This document shows positions 42,945 to 54,950 of a stretch of DNA of 64,000 bases, one piece after another. The notes beneath the pieces are model-generated. The model did no database searches and had not been told where the DNA came from. It worked only from the letters and a program-made list of their open reading frames with translations. The stretch is from the NCBI RefSeq assembly GCF_027943255.1, contig NC_072895.1, forward strand, positions 26,882,001-26,946,000. Direction: 5' to 3'. A program made the translations under genes and the position numbers. Within the stretch, counting starts at the first letter, position 1; every line of letters starts with the position of its first letter. The stretch is from Anastrepha obliqua. Lineage: Eukaryota; Arthropoda; Insecta; Diptera; Tephritidae.

Positions 42945-44735
42945 ATGCCGGAAAAAAAGTTAATCAAGCGTGCATGTTCGGGTGATGTCCTTTCGCCCCT
43001 ACTTTGGCTAGTTGCTATTGACGAAATTCTGATAATGCTAAATATGGGTGAGATTAAGGCATACGCCGATGACTTGGTCCTGATCGTGTCGGGACCGTTT
43101 CCCTCAGTCATGGCTGAGATTTTAGAAAGGTCACTGGCTGTACTCAGGCGCTGGGCTGCCACTTGCGGTCTCCGAGTCAACTCTGAGAAAATTAAGCTGG
43201 TGCTATTTACCAGAAAATATAAACCTCCACCCTTTGGACTTCCCAAATTAAACAACCACGTTCTGCCGGTATCGGTCATCGGAAGTTAGGTATCTTGGAG
43301 TGATACTTGACTCCAAGCCCCATTGGAAGCTACACATTGAAAATCGGGTAAAGAAGACCAGTATAGCCTTCTACTCTTGCAAATCTCGGTAAAAAATGGG
43401 GACTCAAGCCGCAGGACGTGCTGTGCCGCAGTGCTTTTGTCAATTGTAATGTATGGATGCCTGATTTAGTGGGAAGCTCTTCGGAAGTTCTATAATTACA
43501 CTAAACTGGGGAGGGTGCAAAGGACCCCGTACATTGGCATCACCGGAGCATGTAAAACTTGCCCCAGTGCTGCCCTGAATGTCCTTTTGCACTTACTTCC
43601 CATCGACTTTGCCGTCATTTCCATCGCAGCTCAAAGCGCCATCAGATTAAAGGAGGTTGGCCTCTGGAGGCAATCTCTCAAGGGATAGGGTAGCATTTTC
43701 GGTCAGTTAACACTGTATTTCTCCGAACTTCGAACAGACCTGTCTATCCGCCAACTAGAGTTTAAACGTCGCATCGTGCTAGGGCAATCTTTCCAAATAG
43801 GCAGGATTGGATCGAGGAAAAAATCTTCACCGAAGCTTGCACCTCTGTCTTCACTAACGGTTCCAAGAAGGAATCGGGAGTCGGGTTTTCCCTACATCAG
43901 CCAATTTATCTATCTCCTTTAGTGTTTTTCGAGCAGAAGTTTTTGCGATCCTGTAGGCGGGAGCGAGGGAGATATTAACATTTTCTCCGATAGTGAAGCC
44001 GCGATTAAGGCTCTGACGACGCCATGGTGCAGGACGAAATTAGTAAACTCCTGTAAAGAGGAGAACAAATCTCTTGGGTGTGTAGGTAACATTTCTCTGA
44101 TCTGGGTTCTGGGATATAGGAACATAGAGGGAAATGAAATTGCTGATGAGCTTACCAGGAAAGGGGACTGAATTGGCCTCAGAGACCTCCTACCCGGTCA
44201 TCGGCATCCCCCCGACAGTTGTTAAAGGGGAACTGCATAAATGATTTCTCAGGAAAGCGCAGAAAAGATGGAGTTCCCTCTCTTCATATGCTATTTCAAC
44301 CCTTTGGCCCCAATACGATAAAGGAAGGACTCAGAAAGTCCTTTGGACTACTCGCCATTCAATTTCCAAGCTCGTAGCTGCGTTTAGCTGTCATTGGACG
44401 ATTGGCACACACGCAGAAAAGCTAAGCTTACCATTTAACTCCCATTACAGAAGCTGTGCGGAGCTTTCAGAGGAGGAGACTATTGAGCACTTTCTCTGTA
44501 AATGTCCGGGCTTGGCAGCTAGACGACTAAGGTCACTGGGCGCTCCTTTCCCCGACAGGCTGGGGCAGTGCGCCAACCTAAATACAAACAATCTCCTCCA
44601 TTATATCAACAGTTCTGGTTATAGATATCTGCCTGTTGGAGGTCTCATAATGGTATCAAAACGGCGCTTTAGTGCTACTTGAGGGGTGCCAGACCGGCAC
44701 TTCAACCATTTCACCTACCTGCGCATGTTCGATAG
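42945..44735 (+). mobile_element. 5'-truncated non-LTR element with reverse transcriptase and RNase H
   Basis: ORF 42945-43289 holds the RT palm motif AYADDLVLIVSG and LRVNSEKIKLVLFTRK. Downstream in other frames are RNase H motifs: VFTNGSKKESGVGFS, INIFSDSEAAIKALT, NEIADELTRKG and GIPPTVVKGEL. The C-terminal knuckle part is YRSCAELSEEETIEHFLCKC. It continues to the tail near 44735. It belongs to the same family as the minus-strand fragment at 3990-4803. Several frame breaks show it is dead. Confidence 0.85.
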
Positions 44736-44739
44736 CAAA

Positions 44740-45110
44740 GTGGCAAGACAAAAGGGGCACCCTTCCCTCTGGGCTTATAAGTAGATTCCCAAACTAGATG
44801 AATGGCTAAGTAGAAAACATGACGAAACAGATTTCTATCTTACCCAGATTCTCAGCGAGCATGGAAGGTCTCTTGCGTAACTCCACCGTTTTAATCTACC
44901 AAGATGAGAGTGCAGAACTCATGACTTTTTACTGCGCTGGATTTTGCGAAGAGCGCTTCGAGCTCGATGCCAGATAATCTGTATGGGTGACTGTTTTTAC
45001 GGACAAACCTGAGGTAAGCCTCAAGACGAACCCAAACAGACACCTGGTGTGTCTAAAACACACAAACGCGGCTCCACCTTGATGAAATGCTTTTGGTAGT
45101 CTCAGTGAAA
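44740..45110 (+). mobile_element. 3' fragment of another non-LTR family
   Basis: It reads KLDEWLSRKHDETDFYLTQI and HRFNLPR, closely matching the minus-strand element at 49530-50440 (KLDEWISRKHGETDYYLTQI). It ends near 45110 after CTCAGTG. Confidence 0.7.
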
Positions 45111-45800
45111 AAGAATGTAAAAATAAAATATTAGCTTATATAGATGGGGTTACTAAATGAACAAACTTAAATTAAATAAAAACAAACATAAAAATACAAA
45201 AACTAACATTAACGCGACATTTGATTTACAAATAAACAACAAAATCAATACAATCAAATATCTATGAGTAATTATTGACAAAGAATCAAAATTTATGGAT
45301 CATAACGAATAGATATATCAGCACGAAGGTTGTTGAAAAATTAGCACACTTTAGAAGAATTCTCTATAGAGTAGATATACAAAATGACATAAAATAATTT
45401 AATAATATAATAAAATAAAATAAAAAATAATTTTGAAATTTATTCAATGCTCAAAATTTTGGTGGTGCATTTTTCAGAATCAAATATCTCCGTCCCTTTC
45501 TATATTTTATATTTCATTTTAATTTTTATAATTTTTTTATCTTTTCCTTTATGAATTTGATTACACTCGCATATTACGATTAATCTTTTTATGGGTATGA
45601 GGACAGCCCAGATTTGAACAACCGAAAGCGTGCGTGTGCGGAAAAGTGTATTTTCCACATAAAAGCCGCACCAAATTGACGAGATTGAGCTTTAAGCAAT
45701 AAATTGCTGCCATTGGCAATCGTTGACGTTTTTTTCTTTTTTGTTTTGTGTTTGGCGCATGTGTATACGAACATAGACATACAAACATATACATGCAGAT
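45111..45800. other. AT-rich intergenic stretch, no gene
   Basis: Low-complexity A/T sequence with short ORFs that lack domains. Confidence 0.35.
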
Positions 45801-45960
45801 CAAGGCGCATTTAATAAAGGTGGTGGCACTAGACCAACAACAACGTTTGATTGTCAAAGCAAAGTATTGGGTAAGTAGAAAACAAAAAATTATTTCGCCT
45901 TGTTTTATTCTGTGCTCACAGCCACATGGACACAGCGAAAGAAAAAAAAACAAGCAGCTC
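45801..45960 (+). mobile_element. Truncated hAT-like MITE copy
   Basis: It starts CAAGGCGCATTTAATAAAGG and matches the reverse complement of 27107-27312 through GACCAACAACAACGTTTG, TCACAGCCACATGGACACAG and CGAAAGAAAAAAAAACA. The other end is missing. Confidence 0.7.
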
Positions 45961-46240
45961 TATTTTTTATAATATTTTTGGCAACGAAACGATTTGAATG
46001 GGAGGGAATGCGGATTTTAGAATGAAAAAAATATATATATTTATTAAATAAACAAAACCAAAATGACAACTTTAACTTTTCCAATTATTTACTTGTATTA
46101 TTGTTTTTTTTTTTTTGTTAATAAAAAAGGAACATTAAAAAATTCAATTAAAAATAAAAACAAAGTAAGCAAAGAGGTGCGTTGCTGCACTTTATATGTA
46201 TATCCAACGTATTTTTTTGCTAAAATGTAAAAATAAACAA

Positions 46241-46320
46241 TTGGCGCGTACACTTCCGTTAGGTGTTTTGCCGAGCTTCTCCTCTTATTTGTGGCGTGCG
46301 TCTTGATGTTGTTACACAAT
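46241..46320 (-). mobile_element. SINE 3' fragment
   Basis: It reads, on plus, TTGGCGCGTACACTTCCGTT, TGTTTTGCCGAGCTTCTCC and GTGGCGTGCGTCTTGATGTT, the tail of the SINE seen at 13622-13915. Confidence 0.75.
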
Positions 46321-46403
46321 TGGAAAATCGATTTTTTTTGTTCGATATTTCAAAAGCATAGAATATACTGTAAAATTTGTATGCGGAAATTCCCAATGTT
46401 ATA

Positions 46404-47296
46404 CAGGGTGGGTCATATAGCGTTTGCTTTTTGAACCACCTATTTTTTGGAGAATGGTAACACAAATGACATGTCAAATGTGTTCATAATCTACCTAAAG
46501 GTTTGACATTTACGAAATGGGGCGCTATACGCTTGAACAAAATTGGGAAATATTGAAAACCTATTTCCAAAGTGGTGAGTTTTCTTCTTCTTTTCTGATG
46601 AAGCTCATTTTCACATCGGTGGCTACGTCAATAAGCAAAATTGTCGGATTTGGGGCTCAGAAAATCCACACGTTACTGTAGAGAAGCAAATTCATCCACA
46701 ACGAGTCACTGTTTGGTGCGGTTTTTAGTCTGGCAGCATCATCGGGCCATTTTTTTTCGAAAATGAGCGAGGAGCCGCGGTTACAGTAAATGGCGAGCGT
46801 TAACGTGACATGCTCAACGAGTTTTTGTTTCCAAAAGTTGAAGAGGATGACATGGACGACATTTGGCTTCAACAGGACGGTGCAACCTGCCACACTGCCA
46901 AAGTTACACTCGAACTTTTGGCTACCGTTTTTAAAAACCGAATAATCAGCCGAAATTCCGATATCAATTGGCCGCCTCGGAGCCGTGATTTAAGCTCGTT
47001 GGACTATTTTTTGTGGGGAGCCGTTAAGGACAAATGCTATGCGAACCATCCAGAGACGATTGATGCTTTAAAACACGAAATCGAAGTTGCCATTCATGAA
47101 ATTGGAGCCCAAACAATCGAAAATGTGCTTAAAAATTGGGTTGATCGAATGGCCTACTGGCAGTCATTTGAACGATATTATTTTTCATTCATAAATGACA
47201 ATGTTCAATCTTCCAAATAAAAAAAAAGTTTGAAAAAATATTGATTAGTGTTTTTTATAGCCGATTCAAAAAGCAAATTTTACATGGCTCACCCTA
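46404..47296 (+). mobile_element. DD41D mariner with internal deletion
   Basis: The ends CAGGGTGGGTCATATAG and its near complement at 47283-47296 sit next to TA on both sides. The N-terminus (MGRYTLEQNWEILKTYFQSG, near 46519) runs directly into FSDEAHFHIGGYVNKQN, so the region between is deleted. The ORF 46810-47220 carries LQQDGATCHTAKV and PPRSRDLSSLDYFLWG with 41 residues between the two aspartates, then the C-terminus. Stops interrupt the earlier part. This deletion resembles the one in 6876-7805, which belongs to the same lineage. Confidence 0.85.
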
Positions 47297-47899
47297 TAGC
47301 TTTTACAGCCCATTAACTAGGAAGAGAGCGTCCGCGCGTTCCTGTACTTCAAACTTTAAACTCGTTTTTCTCGAAACTGCTTTTTCCGGTACCGTCTGCA
47401 TGATAGCTTATACAGTTTTTTATATATTTTGATGAAATATTCGAAAATGTTTTCTGTATAGATTTGATTTCTGATATTTTTATTAAAAAAAATTTATAAG
47501 CATAATTTAAGTGTGACATTTATGGCGTAAAACGCTTACTTTTTTTTAAAATAACGTAAATGGCAAAATTTTTCAAAATTCAAAAAATTCAAAAAATTCG
47601 GCTCGACAAACTACAACTACAAATTTTTTTTTTACAAGATTTTTTTTTACTTTTTACAGATCCATTAACATTTCAAGCAGAAATGATGCAGATCGTGGAG
47701 CAACTTTTTTTTCATTGTACTTTGGGTCACGTGATTTTTTATATACTAATTTTTGTAAAGAAAAATTAAAATAAACTTTTTTGTAAAGTTAAAGTACTAA
47801 TAAGCAATGTATGCAATTTTTTTATATTTATTTCTATTTTTATCCCTTCTAAAAACAGTTTTTCTTTCAGCGCATGGCGCTGCTGGGCGTATGTAACCC
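47297..47899. repeat. Possible TTAA-type non-autonomous repeat
   Basis: It ends GTATGTAACC-CCTTAAG (47882-47900), similar to the start of a sequence at about 27566 (TAAGGGGTTATATAC). The interior shares CTTCAAACTTTAAACTCGT with the region near 27755. The left end is not clear. Confidence 0.35.
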
Positions 47900-47904
47900 C
47901 TTAA

Positions 47905-47962
47905 GCCCACTGCGAACGGCAAATGGTCTTTTATGAGGAGCTTTTTCAGGACAGAAATAGGA
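47905..47962 (-). mobile_element. SINE internal fragment
   Basis: It reads TTATGAGGAGCTTTTTCAGG and then ACAGAAATAGG, matching the middle of the SINE family. Only about 50 bp remain. Confidence 0.5.
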
Positions 47963-48479
47963 GGGATAATCGCATATAAAGATGACGTTTATAACCTTAA
48001 GGCTCATTTGTTCATCAAACCAACCAACATGGTGAAATTTATTAAAAGTGCCAATAATCTATTCTCAACTTTGAAGCGCTCTTAGCCTCTTTTAATTTTC
48101 CTACCGCCTTTCACTTTCTTACACGCTTAAGTCGACAAATGAGAAAGAAACTTTATTTTATTTGATAATTTCAAAATGTACTTAAATAGGAGTAGAAAGG
48201 ACAAGTTACAACCTTTTTGCGAAAAGCAGCTTACTTGGCATTTAAACGGGACAGACAATAGATAAATAAATAAATAAACTCTCTCACTGCCTTCATCACC
48301 GGTTACGATTTTTCGAAGGCAGTAAATTTGGCAAATAATTTGACGTAACGGGCCAATTCGGCGACGTTTCGCTGTAATTCGCGTAAAAATCTAAGCCAGA
48401 GCAAGAGGTTTGTACGAAATAGTATTAGCAGCAGTTGCTTAAAAGTGAATTATACGGAGCAGTAGAAATAGGCTGTCAC

Positions 48480-49105
48480 CAAGGAGTGCGCAAAAGGCAG
48501 ATCTTCTCGCTATTGCAGAATTAGCCCATTGTAAGGTTATGCTAGGTTAGCCTAGTTGGCAATAAGCCACGCATACACCTTTTGGTCCCTAGCGATACCA
48601 GATGGAGACCGACCTCTATGAATACCTAAAGTAGAATCTAAGCAGAGCTGGGAGATCCGCTTTTGAGACGTCCTGCAGTTGTCCGTGTTAGCAATCCCTA
48701 TCTTGTACGCATGTGCAGCCAATATATTATGACCCGTTAGCATACCTATGATAGTTCTGCAGTCCTTTCGCGAGAGCGTAAGTACGAATTGAGTAATTTT
48801 TTTGTCGTTAGCTCTACACATAACTTTTGCTGTTTTGGTCAAATTAGTCCACCTAGCTTCCACTCGATTTTTCATGTAGTCGTTTTAGTATGTCGTTTTC
48901 TTGTTCAAATGGTAGTCTAACAGCACTTGTTGATGTCTCATCTACTATTTCGTTCCCCATAATGCCTTTGCGACCAGGTACCCAGTAGATATGCAGCCAA
49001 CTGTTTGCGGCTAGCCTTTCTATGGCCTCCCTGCTCCCTCGAACATTTTTGGACTTAATACAATATGAGCTTATTGCTTTTATTGCTGCTTGACTGTCCA
49101 CGTAT
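48480..49105 (-). mobile_element. Non-LTR retrotransposon 3' end (RNase H)
   Basis: Minus ORFs 48853-49101 (DSQAAIKAISSYCIKSKNV, IYWVPGRKGIMGNEIVDE) and 48552-48875 (MKNRVEARWTNLTKTAKV, IGMLTGHNILAAHAYKIG) continue each other with a frame break. The 3' part extends to about 48480. Confidence 0.85.
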
Positions 49106-49500
49106 ATATTAATTGTTAGTCCATTGTAAAATAACTAAACAAACCTGGCCCGATTTCAACAAATACAGAACTGACGAGTGGTTAAGAAAGCAACGAGTAG
49201 ATATATTCAGAATTACGTCAACAATAACCGGTCACTGGCCTTTGGGAGACCATGACGGGAAGATGAGGTGGCCGTACAATGCTAGATGCAGAAGCTGCAA
49301 TGAAGAAGAATCTAAAAAAACAATCTTTCACTAGCTGTGTAAGTGCCCAATGCACTGGAGATGCTCTACTGCACAGAATGCTAAAGGAATTCTTGATGGC
49401 TAATTTGAAAGGATTTGCAGAAAAAAAGTAGACGACATAGACAGATTCATAGTCATATGTAGTTAGTCGTTCGACTAATAAAAAGCGTTGTTGTCACAAG
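49106..49500 (+). mobile_element. Non-LTR 3' fragment, opposite strand
   Basis: Plus ORF 49113-49334 reads KITKQTWPDFNKYRTDEWL and TSTITGHWPLGDHDGKMRW with the knuckle RCRSCNEEESKKTIFH. It is the C-terminal region of an RNase H-type element, placed head to head with the minus-strand fragment at 48480-49105. Confidence 0.75.
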
Positions 49501-49529
49501 TGGTGTATCAAAATGGGTCTGGGTTGTGT

Positions 49530-50440
49530 CACTCAGACAACATCTCCACCACCACCACCACCATCTTTTTTTTCAGGGAAAGTTAAAATCGAAAGTGTCA
49601 GAAACATCATCAAAGGTTCCGTCATACTAGTGGTAAGTGGGGCATGCTCCCACTAACCCTATAACATTTCTCCCCTCTTGGCTGATTCCAACCTGGGACT
49701 GCTAAAAGCAATTCCATCAAGTTGAAGCCGCCTTTTTTATGCCTTTTAGACACACCAGCTGCCTACGTCCAGGTTTCTCTCTTAATTGCGTATTGGCATT
49801 ATACGCTATCGATTGGGGCATCGGAAAACTGCAGTATCGTTACTCGATATCGACTTGTCGTCTGTTTGGGTTCGTCTTGAGGCTTTACTTCACGCGTTCG
49901 AGCTTGTCATCTGTTCGTGAATCCAGTCATCCCCACAGTGGATCTGTTTCAAAATGGCTTCTTTGGGCGACACATCTGAGCATCTGTTGGGTATTCTATA
50001 TCGGTCGCATTCGCTTTGCTTCCGCTTTGCGATCCCATTCTAAGTTTCGCAGATTCATTAATATCCTCGCTACAAAGTGTTTTACTGCATCCCATTTCTC
50101 TTTCGAGTTCAGCATTTGCGTTACAAAGTTATCTGGTGTGGGGACGATGCCGAGGACTTTTGTGAGCTCGAGGCGCTCTTCATAAAATCTGGCGCAGTGA
50201 AAAGTCATGTGTTCTGCACTCTCATCTTCACTGTTGGACTCTGGGCGGGTCGAATTATCTGCTAGATTAAAACGGTGGAGGTACGCAAGAAACCCACCAT
50301 GTCCGCTAAGGATTTGGGTTAGATAGTAATCCGTTTCGCCGTGCTTTCTGCTTATCCATTCATCTAGTTTGAGGATCACCTTGTACGTCCATCGTCCTTT
50401 GGAGGAGTAATCACATCTATTTTGCCACTTTCCTATCATA
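49530..50440 (-). mobile_element. Non-LTR 3' end (post-RNase H domain)
   Basis: Minus ORF 49996-50439 reads GKWQNRCDYSSKGRWTYKV, KLDEWISRKHGETDYYLTQI, LSGHGGFLAYLHRFNLADN and the knuckle EDESAEHMTFHC. It is followed by a 3' untranslated tail. A fragment of the same family lies at 44740-45110. A CACCACCACCACCACC run lies near 49548. Confidence 0.85.
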
Positions 50441-51565
50441 CGTTCGCGCTCGATTATTTTATCTTCAAATATTGTTGTTTTCAGATGTCCAGCACCATAG
50501 CTGTCTAAACGCCTTATAGCCTACACTAACAATTTTTCTACTTTTTGACCGCCAATACCTATTTTCAATCGTCTTCAAAGTATTGTCTTGGGCACATCGA
50601 AATTTAAAAATGAGCGACTCTAACGAATTTCAATCGAATACGTTACGTTTTTAAAAACTTCACTGTCATGTTGAATTTTCCAAGTCTTATTTCCGATTCA
50701 CAATCAGCTACCCCAAAATCTCTACTATGGCGGAAAGTGCAGTTGCTCGTTACACTTAAGTCTGCTCAGTTGGACCCATAAGCGGGTAGGAATTACAGGT
50801 ATAGCGAAAGTAGCAAATAACAAATTTTCTAAGTATATTCTTAATACTTCCCTCAATGGGTATTGAGAAAGCTAAGAAATCACAACCGCAAAGCAATGAG
50901 TCTATTCAGTTGACCGCAGGTATGCGAGTATTGCGTGAAACTCGTAGCAACTGTTGCTAATAAATGGAAATGTGCCTCCCAAGCAACCCATCTTATCGTG
51001 GGCCACTGTTTTATGGCATTTGTTTGAAGTAATATTGGCAGATATGTCTGTGCGTATATCAGAATACATTGAATGGCCGTACTCTTTTATGTTGCTTCCG
51101 AGTGACGACTGGTTTTTATGGGGCATTCTTTCGTGCTTAAGCTTAAAGGCTCGGCATTGCCTCTCACGGCACAAGTGCGATGAGAAACTCTTGCAATTTT
51201 GTTCAATTCGACGTTTTATAGCCGTAACAGGCTTCGAAATCCTTTCCCAGTGTGGATATTGCAAGCGCACAACACCGCTACTTCGGTCAATTTCCGTTTT
51301 TATTAAAAAAAATCTTCTCTAGTCCTTTTTATTGTTTTTGTTGTTTTTTATGTGATCCATTTACTGCTGAATAAAATATTTTTCTTGGCTTCCAAAAAAC
51401 TAAAAAATATTATTTGTATACGATTTTTGTCTTAAATTGCACTCATGGGATTAGTTGAGTAATCCAGTGAGGTAGGAAATTTAACCAAAAGTTCCTGTTG
51501 CATCTCTACTTATATATGTAAAAACTTTACATTCCAGTATTGTTGTGTATGTATGTGCGTATGTA
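50441..51565. other. Stretch without recognised gene
   Basis: Two opposite overlapping ORFs of 122 codons (50902-51270 minus, 50954-51322 plus) lie here. Neither shows a recognisable domain, so I do not call a gene. Confidence 0.35.
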
Positions 51566-52757
51566 CAAGGTGAAGTCCAAAACAAGTGCGTTGGAAGTCA
51601 CATCCCTAGCTGACTTCCAGTGAAAGCTTAGTGACATGCAGTTCAGTGGAAGCGAAGTTATTGCGTCTAAGGTGTCGTATATTTGGGTCATCGGTACAAA
51701 AATGAGTTCCGAACAAAGAGCTAATATCAAATTTTGTTTTAAAATCGGTAAAACGTTTACCGAAACATTTGAATTGATGAAACAAGTTTATGGCGATGAT
51801 TGTCTATCTCGTTCCAGAGTTCATGAGTGGCTTACAAGTTTCAGAGATGGTTGTGTCCTATAAATGGCCATGGGGCCACCCAAAATCAGTAATTACCGAA
51901 AACTCCATAGAAATTTTATCACAAATGAAACCGAAATCATCGTCGAAATTCATTGAATCGGAGTTGAATATCCCCTAAACATTGATTTGGGCTTACAAAA
52001 GGTCCGTGCACGTTTCATTCCGCACAAGTTAACTGAGGACCAAAAATTGCTCAGAATTTAACTTTTAAAAGACCTCACTAAAGAGAAAGGGCGAGAACTT
52101 CCTTTACAACATTGTAACTGGTGATGAAACGTGCTGTTTCCAACATGAACCTGAAATTGAGCGTCAAAGTACGAGGCACAACAAAAAATCGCGTTGGAGA
52201 AGTCAAAAATCAAGTCGATGCTCATTTGTTTTTACGATTCCAAGCGGATTGTCCACAAGGAGTTCGTGCCAACGGGCCAAACAGTCAATGCAATTTTCTA
52301 TTTTGGTGTTTTGAGGCGTTTGTTGAATCGCATTCGTCGAATTCGCCCTAAATACCGCGAAGGAGGAAGCTGGTGCTTATTGCATGATAATGCACCATCT
52401 CATCAATCCACTCTTGTGACTGATTTTTTGACTAGAAATTGCATTTTAACCATCAATCACTCATCGTATTCGCCTGATGTGCCTCCCTGTGAATCCTACC
52501 TATTCGAAAAATTGTATTTGGTCATGAAAGGAAAACGGTTTGGGTCCGTAGAGGCCATCCAAAAGGCTTGTACCGACATCTTGAAGGGCATCCCGGTCAA
52601 CGACCTGTAACACTCTTTCGAATAGCTTTTAGTTCGCGCAAAATAGTGTATCGAGGCCAGAGGGGACTATTTTGAATAAATAAACTCGAAGTTATCAGAG
52701 CAAAGCTGCTATCGTTCCTATTTTAGCTCAGTCTCGTTTATTTTGGACTTCACCTTG
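51566..52757 (+). mobile_element. DD34D mariner, second copy of the painless-intron family
   Basis: TA flanks both ends (51564-51565 and 52758-52759), and the ends are CAAGGTGAAGTCCAAAACAA and GGACTTCACCTTG. The transposase is on plus: MSSEQRANIKFCFKIGKTF and VYGDDCLSRSRVHEWLTSFR (51702 onward), then after breaks KSKIKSMLICFYDSK, LLHDNAPSHQSTLVTD and SPDVPPCESYLFEKL (52194-52610). The last catalytic aspartate is changed (PCESYLF). It is therefore inactive. The relative is 16592-17917. Confidence 0.88.
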
Positions 52758-53039
52758 TATGTAGAGCTCTGCTAACCCACTCAAAAAAAAATTGCTGATC
52801 CTAAGTTTGTTTACAAATATTTGGACACAGACTTACAAACTTACAAACTTTTTGATGAGCTTTCAAAGAAAAACTGCATTAGTATGATTACTCACGCATT
52901 TACTTGTGCTCACATAATTCACAACATTTCTCATGCTTAAGTTTTGTCATTAATTTGTTATAAAAATATAATCCATTGTATTACAAGATTGGCAAAAATG
53001 TAACTTCTTCTTTTTCCTAACCGTTTCCTATTTCTGGCC
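52758..53039. other. Short AT-rich stretch
   Basis: No gene or repeat recognised. Confidence 0.3.
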
Positions 53040-54950
53040 GGCTCTCTTTGTGCGATATCGACAGGTTAGGTTTAGGTTAGGTTTGGCAGCCGCATCGCAC
53101 ATAGAGACAGCGATGCCAATTAGACCACGAAATGGGTCCGTTGTGAGCCGCAGGGGCTGGTCTACATTTCTCTTTCCATATTGAACCATCCTGAGCTTTT
53201 GACAAAGCGTGAAAGGTTGTTGATACCTAAAGCGCGTAGATCATGCATATTTAGTAAAAAGTAAGGCCTTAAGTATCGGTTCCAGCTTCTGGCTAGACTC
53301 GGGCATGTGTAGAAAAGATGTTAAATTGTTTCCAACTCCTCCTCATTTCTGCAGCTACGATAGAAGTCATGTATGTAAACACCTAATCTCCTTACAAGAT
53401 TTCTTTTGAGACAATGTCTTGCAAGGTCTAATCAACTCCTAAGGTCCTAATCAACTCAATTTTACAATATTCTTGTACAGACGTAGATTTAGCCTTGGCC
53501 ATGTTTGCCTAGCAATTTCACAGGTATTGACGCTAATCCATCTTTGATTTGTAGAACTGATTAGTGCATCCTAAATGAGAAGATTACAAGTTGAGAGAGG
53601 TATCTCCACAAAATTACTTATGTTTGGCGTACCGGTACCTTCTCTTGCAAGTTGGTTAGCCCTACAGTTCCCTGGTATATGTCTGTGGCCTGAAACCCAG
53701 CATAAGAAAATCTCATTAAGAGATTGGCGACAATGTAAGACACTCCTTAATGTTATCATATTTGGAATGCATCCAGGGCCCGTAGGCCAGCTTGGCTGTC
53801 TGATATTCGGTTTATCTCTAACCATTTTAAAGCTTCATGAATAGCGTTTATTTCCGCTTGAAAAGCACTACAGTTCTCCGGTGCTTTAAAGGATTCACTG
53901 ATAAATAATTATTCGCAATATAACCCTGATTCTACACCGGTATCCGTTTTAGCTCCGTCCGTGTGGATTTTAACGGGTGTATTGGGTGTTGGATCTTCTT
54001 CAAGCCATTCCAGTCTAGAAGGGATTTTCATTAGGAAATTCCTTTCGAAGCAAAGAATGGCAGGGTGATGGTCACAATCACTGGGTATATCCATATAGGA
54101 GTCTAAGATGGTTGAGTGTCCATGTGTGACAGTCTTCAATTGTGAACTCGCACTGGGCCTTACAGCGGAACAGCCCGCTGAGTATTTGCAGAAGAGATCT
54201 TGGGATGACAGATGTAATATGATATCCACAGCCATGGGTGGCGTAATTTTCATGACGCCACATATTGAATCAATATCATCAATAAATTAGAATAGGTTTT
54301 TTTTGCATAACGCATCACGAGACAATATTTCCATATATATTAGAAGATCCGGTCTGATGACAGCAGTATAAAGCCAATGGGCAACTTTAGGTTTAACTCC
54401 CCAGGTCTTGCCTAAACCTCTCTTACAGGCATAAAAAGCTAGGTTCGCTTTCCTGACCCTTTCTAAGGTGTTTGACTTCCAAGTCAGTTTCCTATCTATG
54501 TTTAGTCCCAAGTACTTGGTTTCTTCCGAAATCCCCCCTTCCGAGCTTACCCCTAGAGCATGATTGGACTTGTGCATGATTGGGAGTGAGGGATTCTGTG
54601 TTTCCTAGTGAACAATATGAGTTGTGTTTTACCTGGGTTGTCTCCTAGACCACACTTTTCTGCCCACCTAGAAAGTATATTTAGAGCATTTTGTATTAGG
54701 TCTCTTAATGTACATTTAAATATACCAGAGACAGTAATAACAACATCATCGGCGTAAGCTATCACCTTACAGCCCACCGATTCCAGTATTAACAGAAGTT
54801 TATTTACAACTGCGTTCCATAAAAACGTTGAGAAGACTCCAGCTTGCGATGTACCTTTATTCACTAGCCTCCTGAGTATCGATTCTCCTAGATTCGCTTC
54901 AATGATTCTGCTATGTAGCATTTTGTCAATCAGTGAGTGCTGCAGTGATT
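53040..54950 (-). mobile_element. 5'-truncated non-LTR element joined to a mariner
   Basis: Minus-strand segments, 5' to 3' of the element, are RT (AYADDVVITVSGIFK, then NPGKTQLILFTRKHR) at 54553-54950, a thumb region (KYLGLNIDRKLTWKSN, 54287-54577), then RNase H pieces (53909-54253 KIHTDGAKTDTGVESGLY, 53571-53825 LCWVSGHRHIPGNCRANQLA). The tail near 53060 reads GGTTAGGTTTAGGTTAGG. RT and the next mariner form one open frame (see 54553-55314). Confidence 0.82.

Noticed and set aside
49548..49564. CAC trinucleotide run as a possible histidine tract of a gene
   Set aside because: It lies in the tail region of retrotransposon fragments and no ORF uses it.
50902..51322. Pair of opposite 122-codon ORFs
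   Set aside because: Each is open only because the other strand is open. Neither shows a motif I know, and no splice sites or neighbours support a gene.
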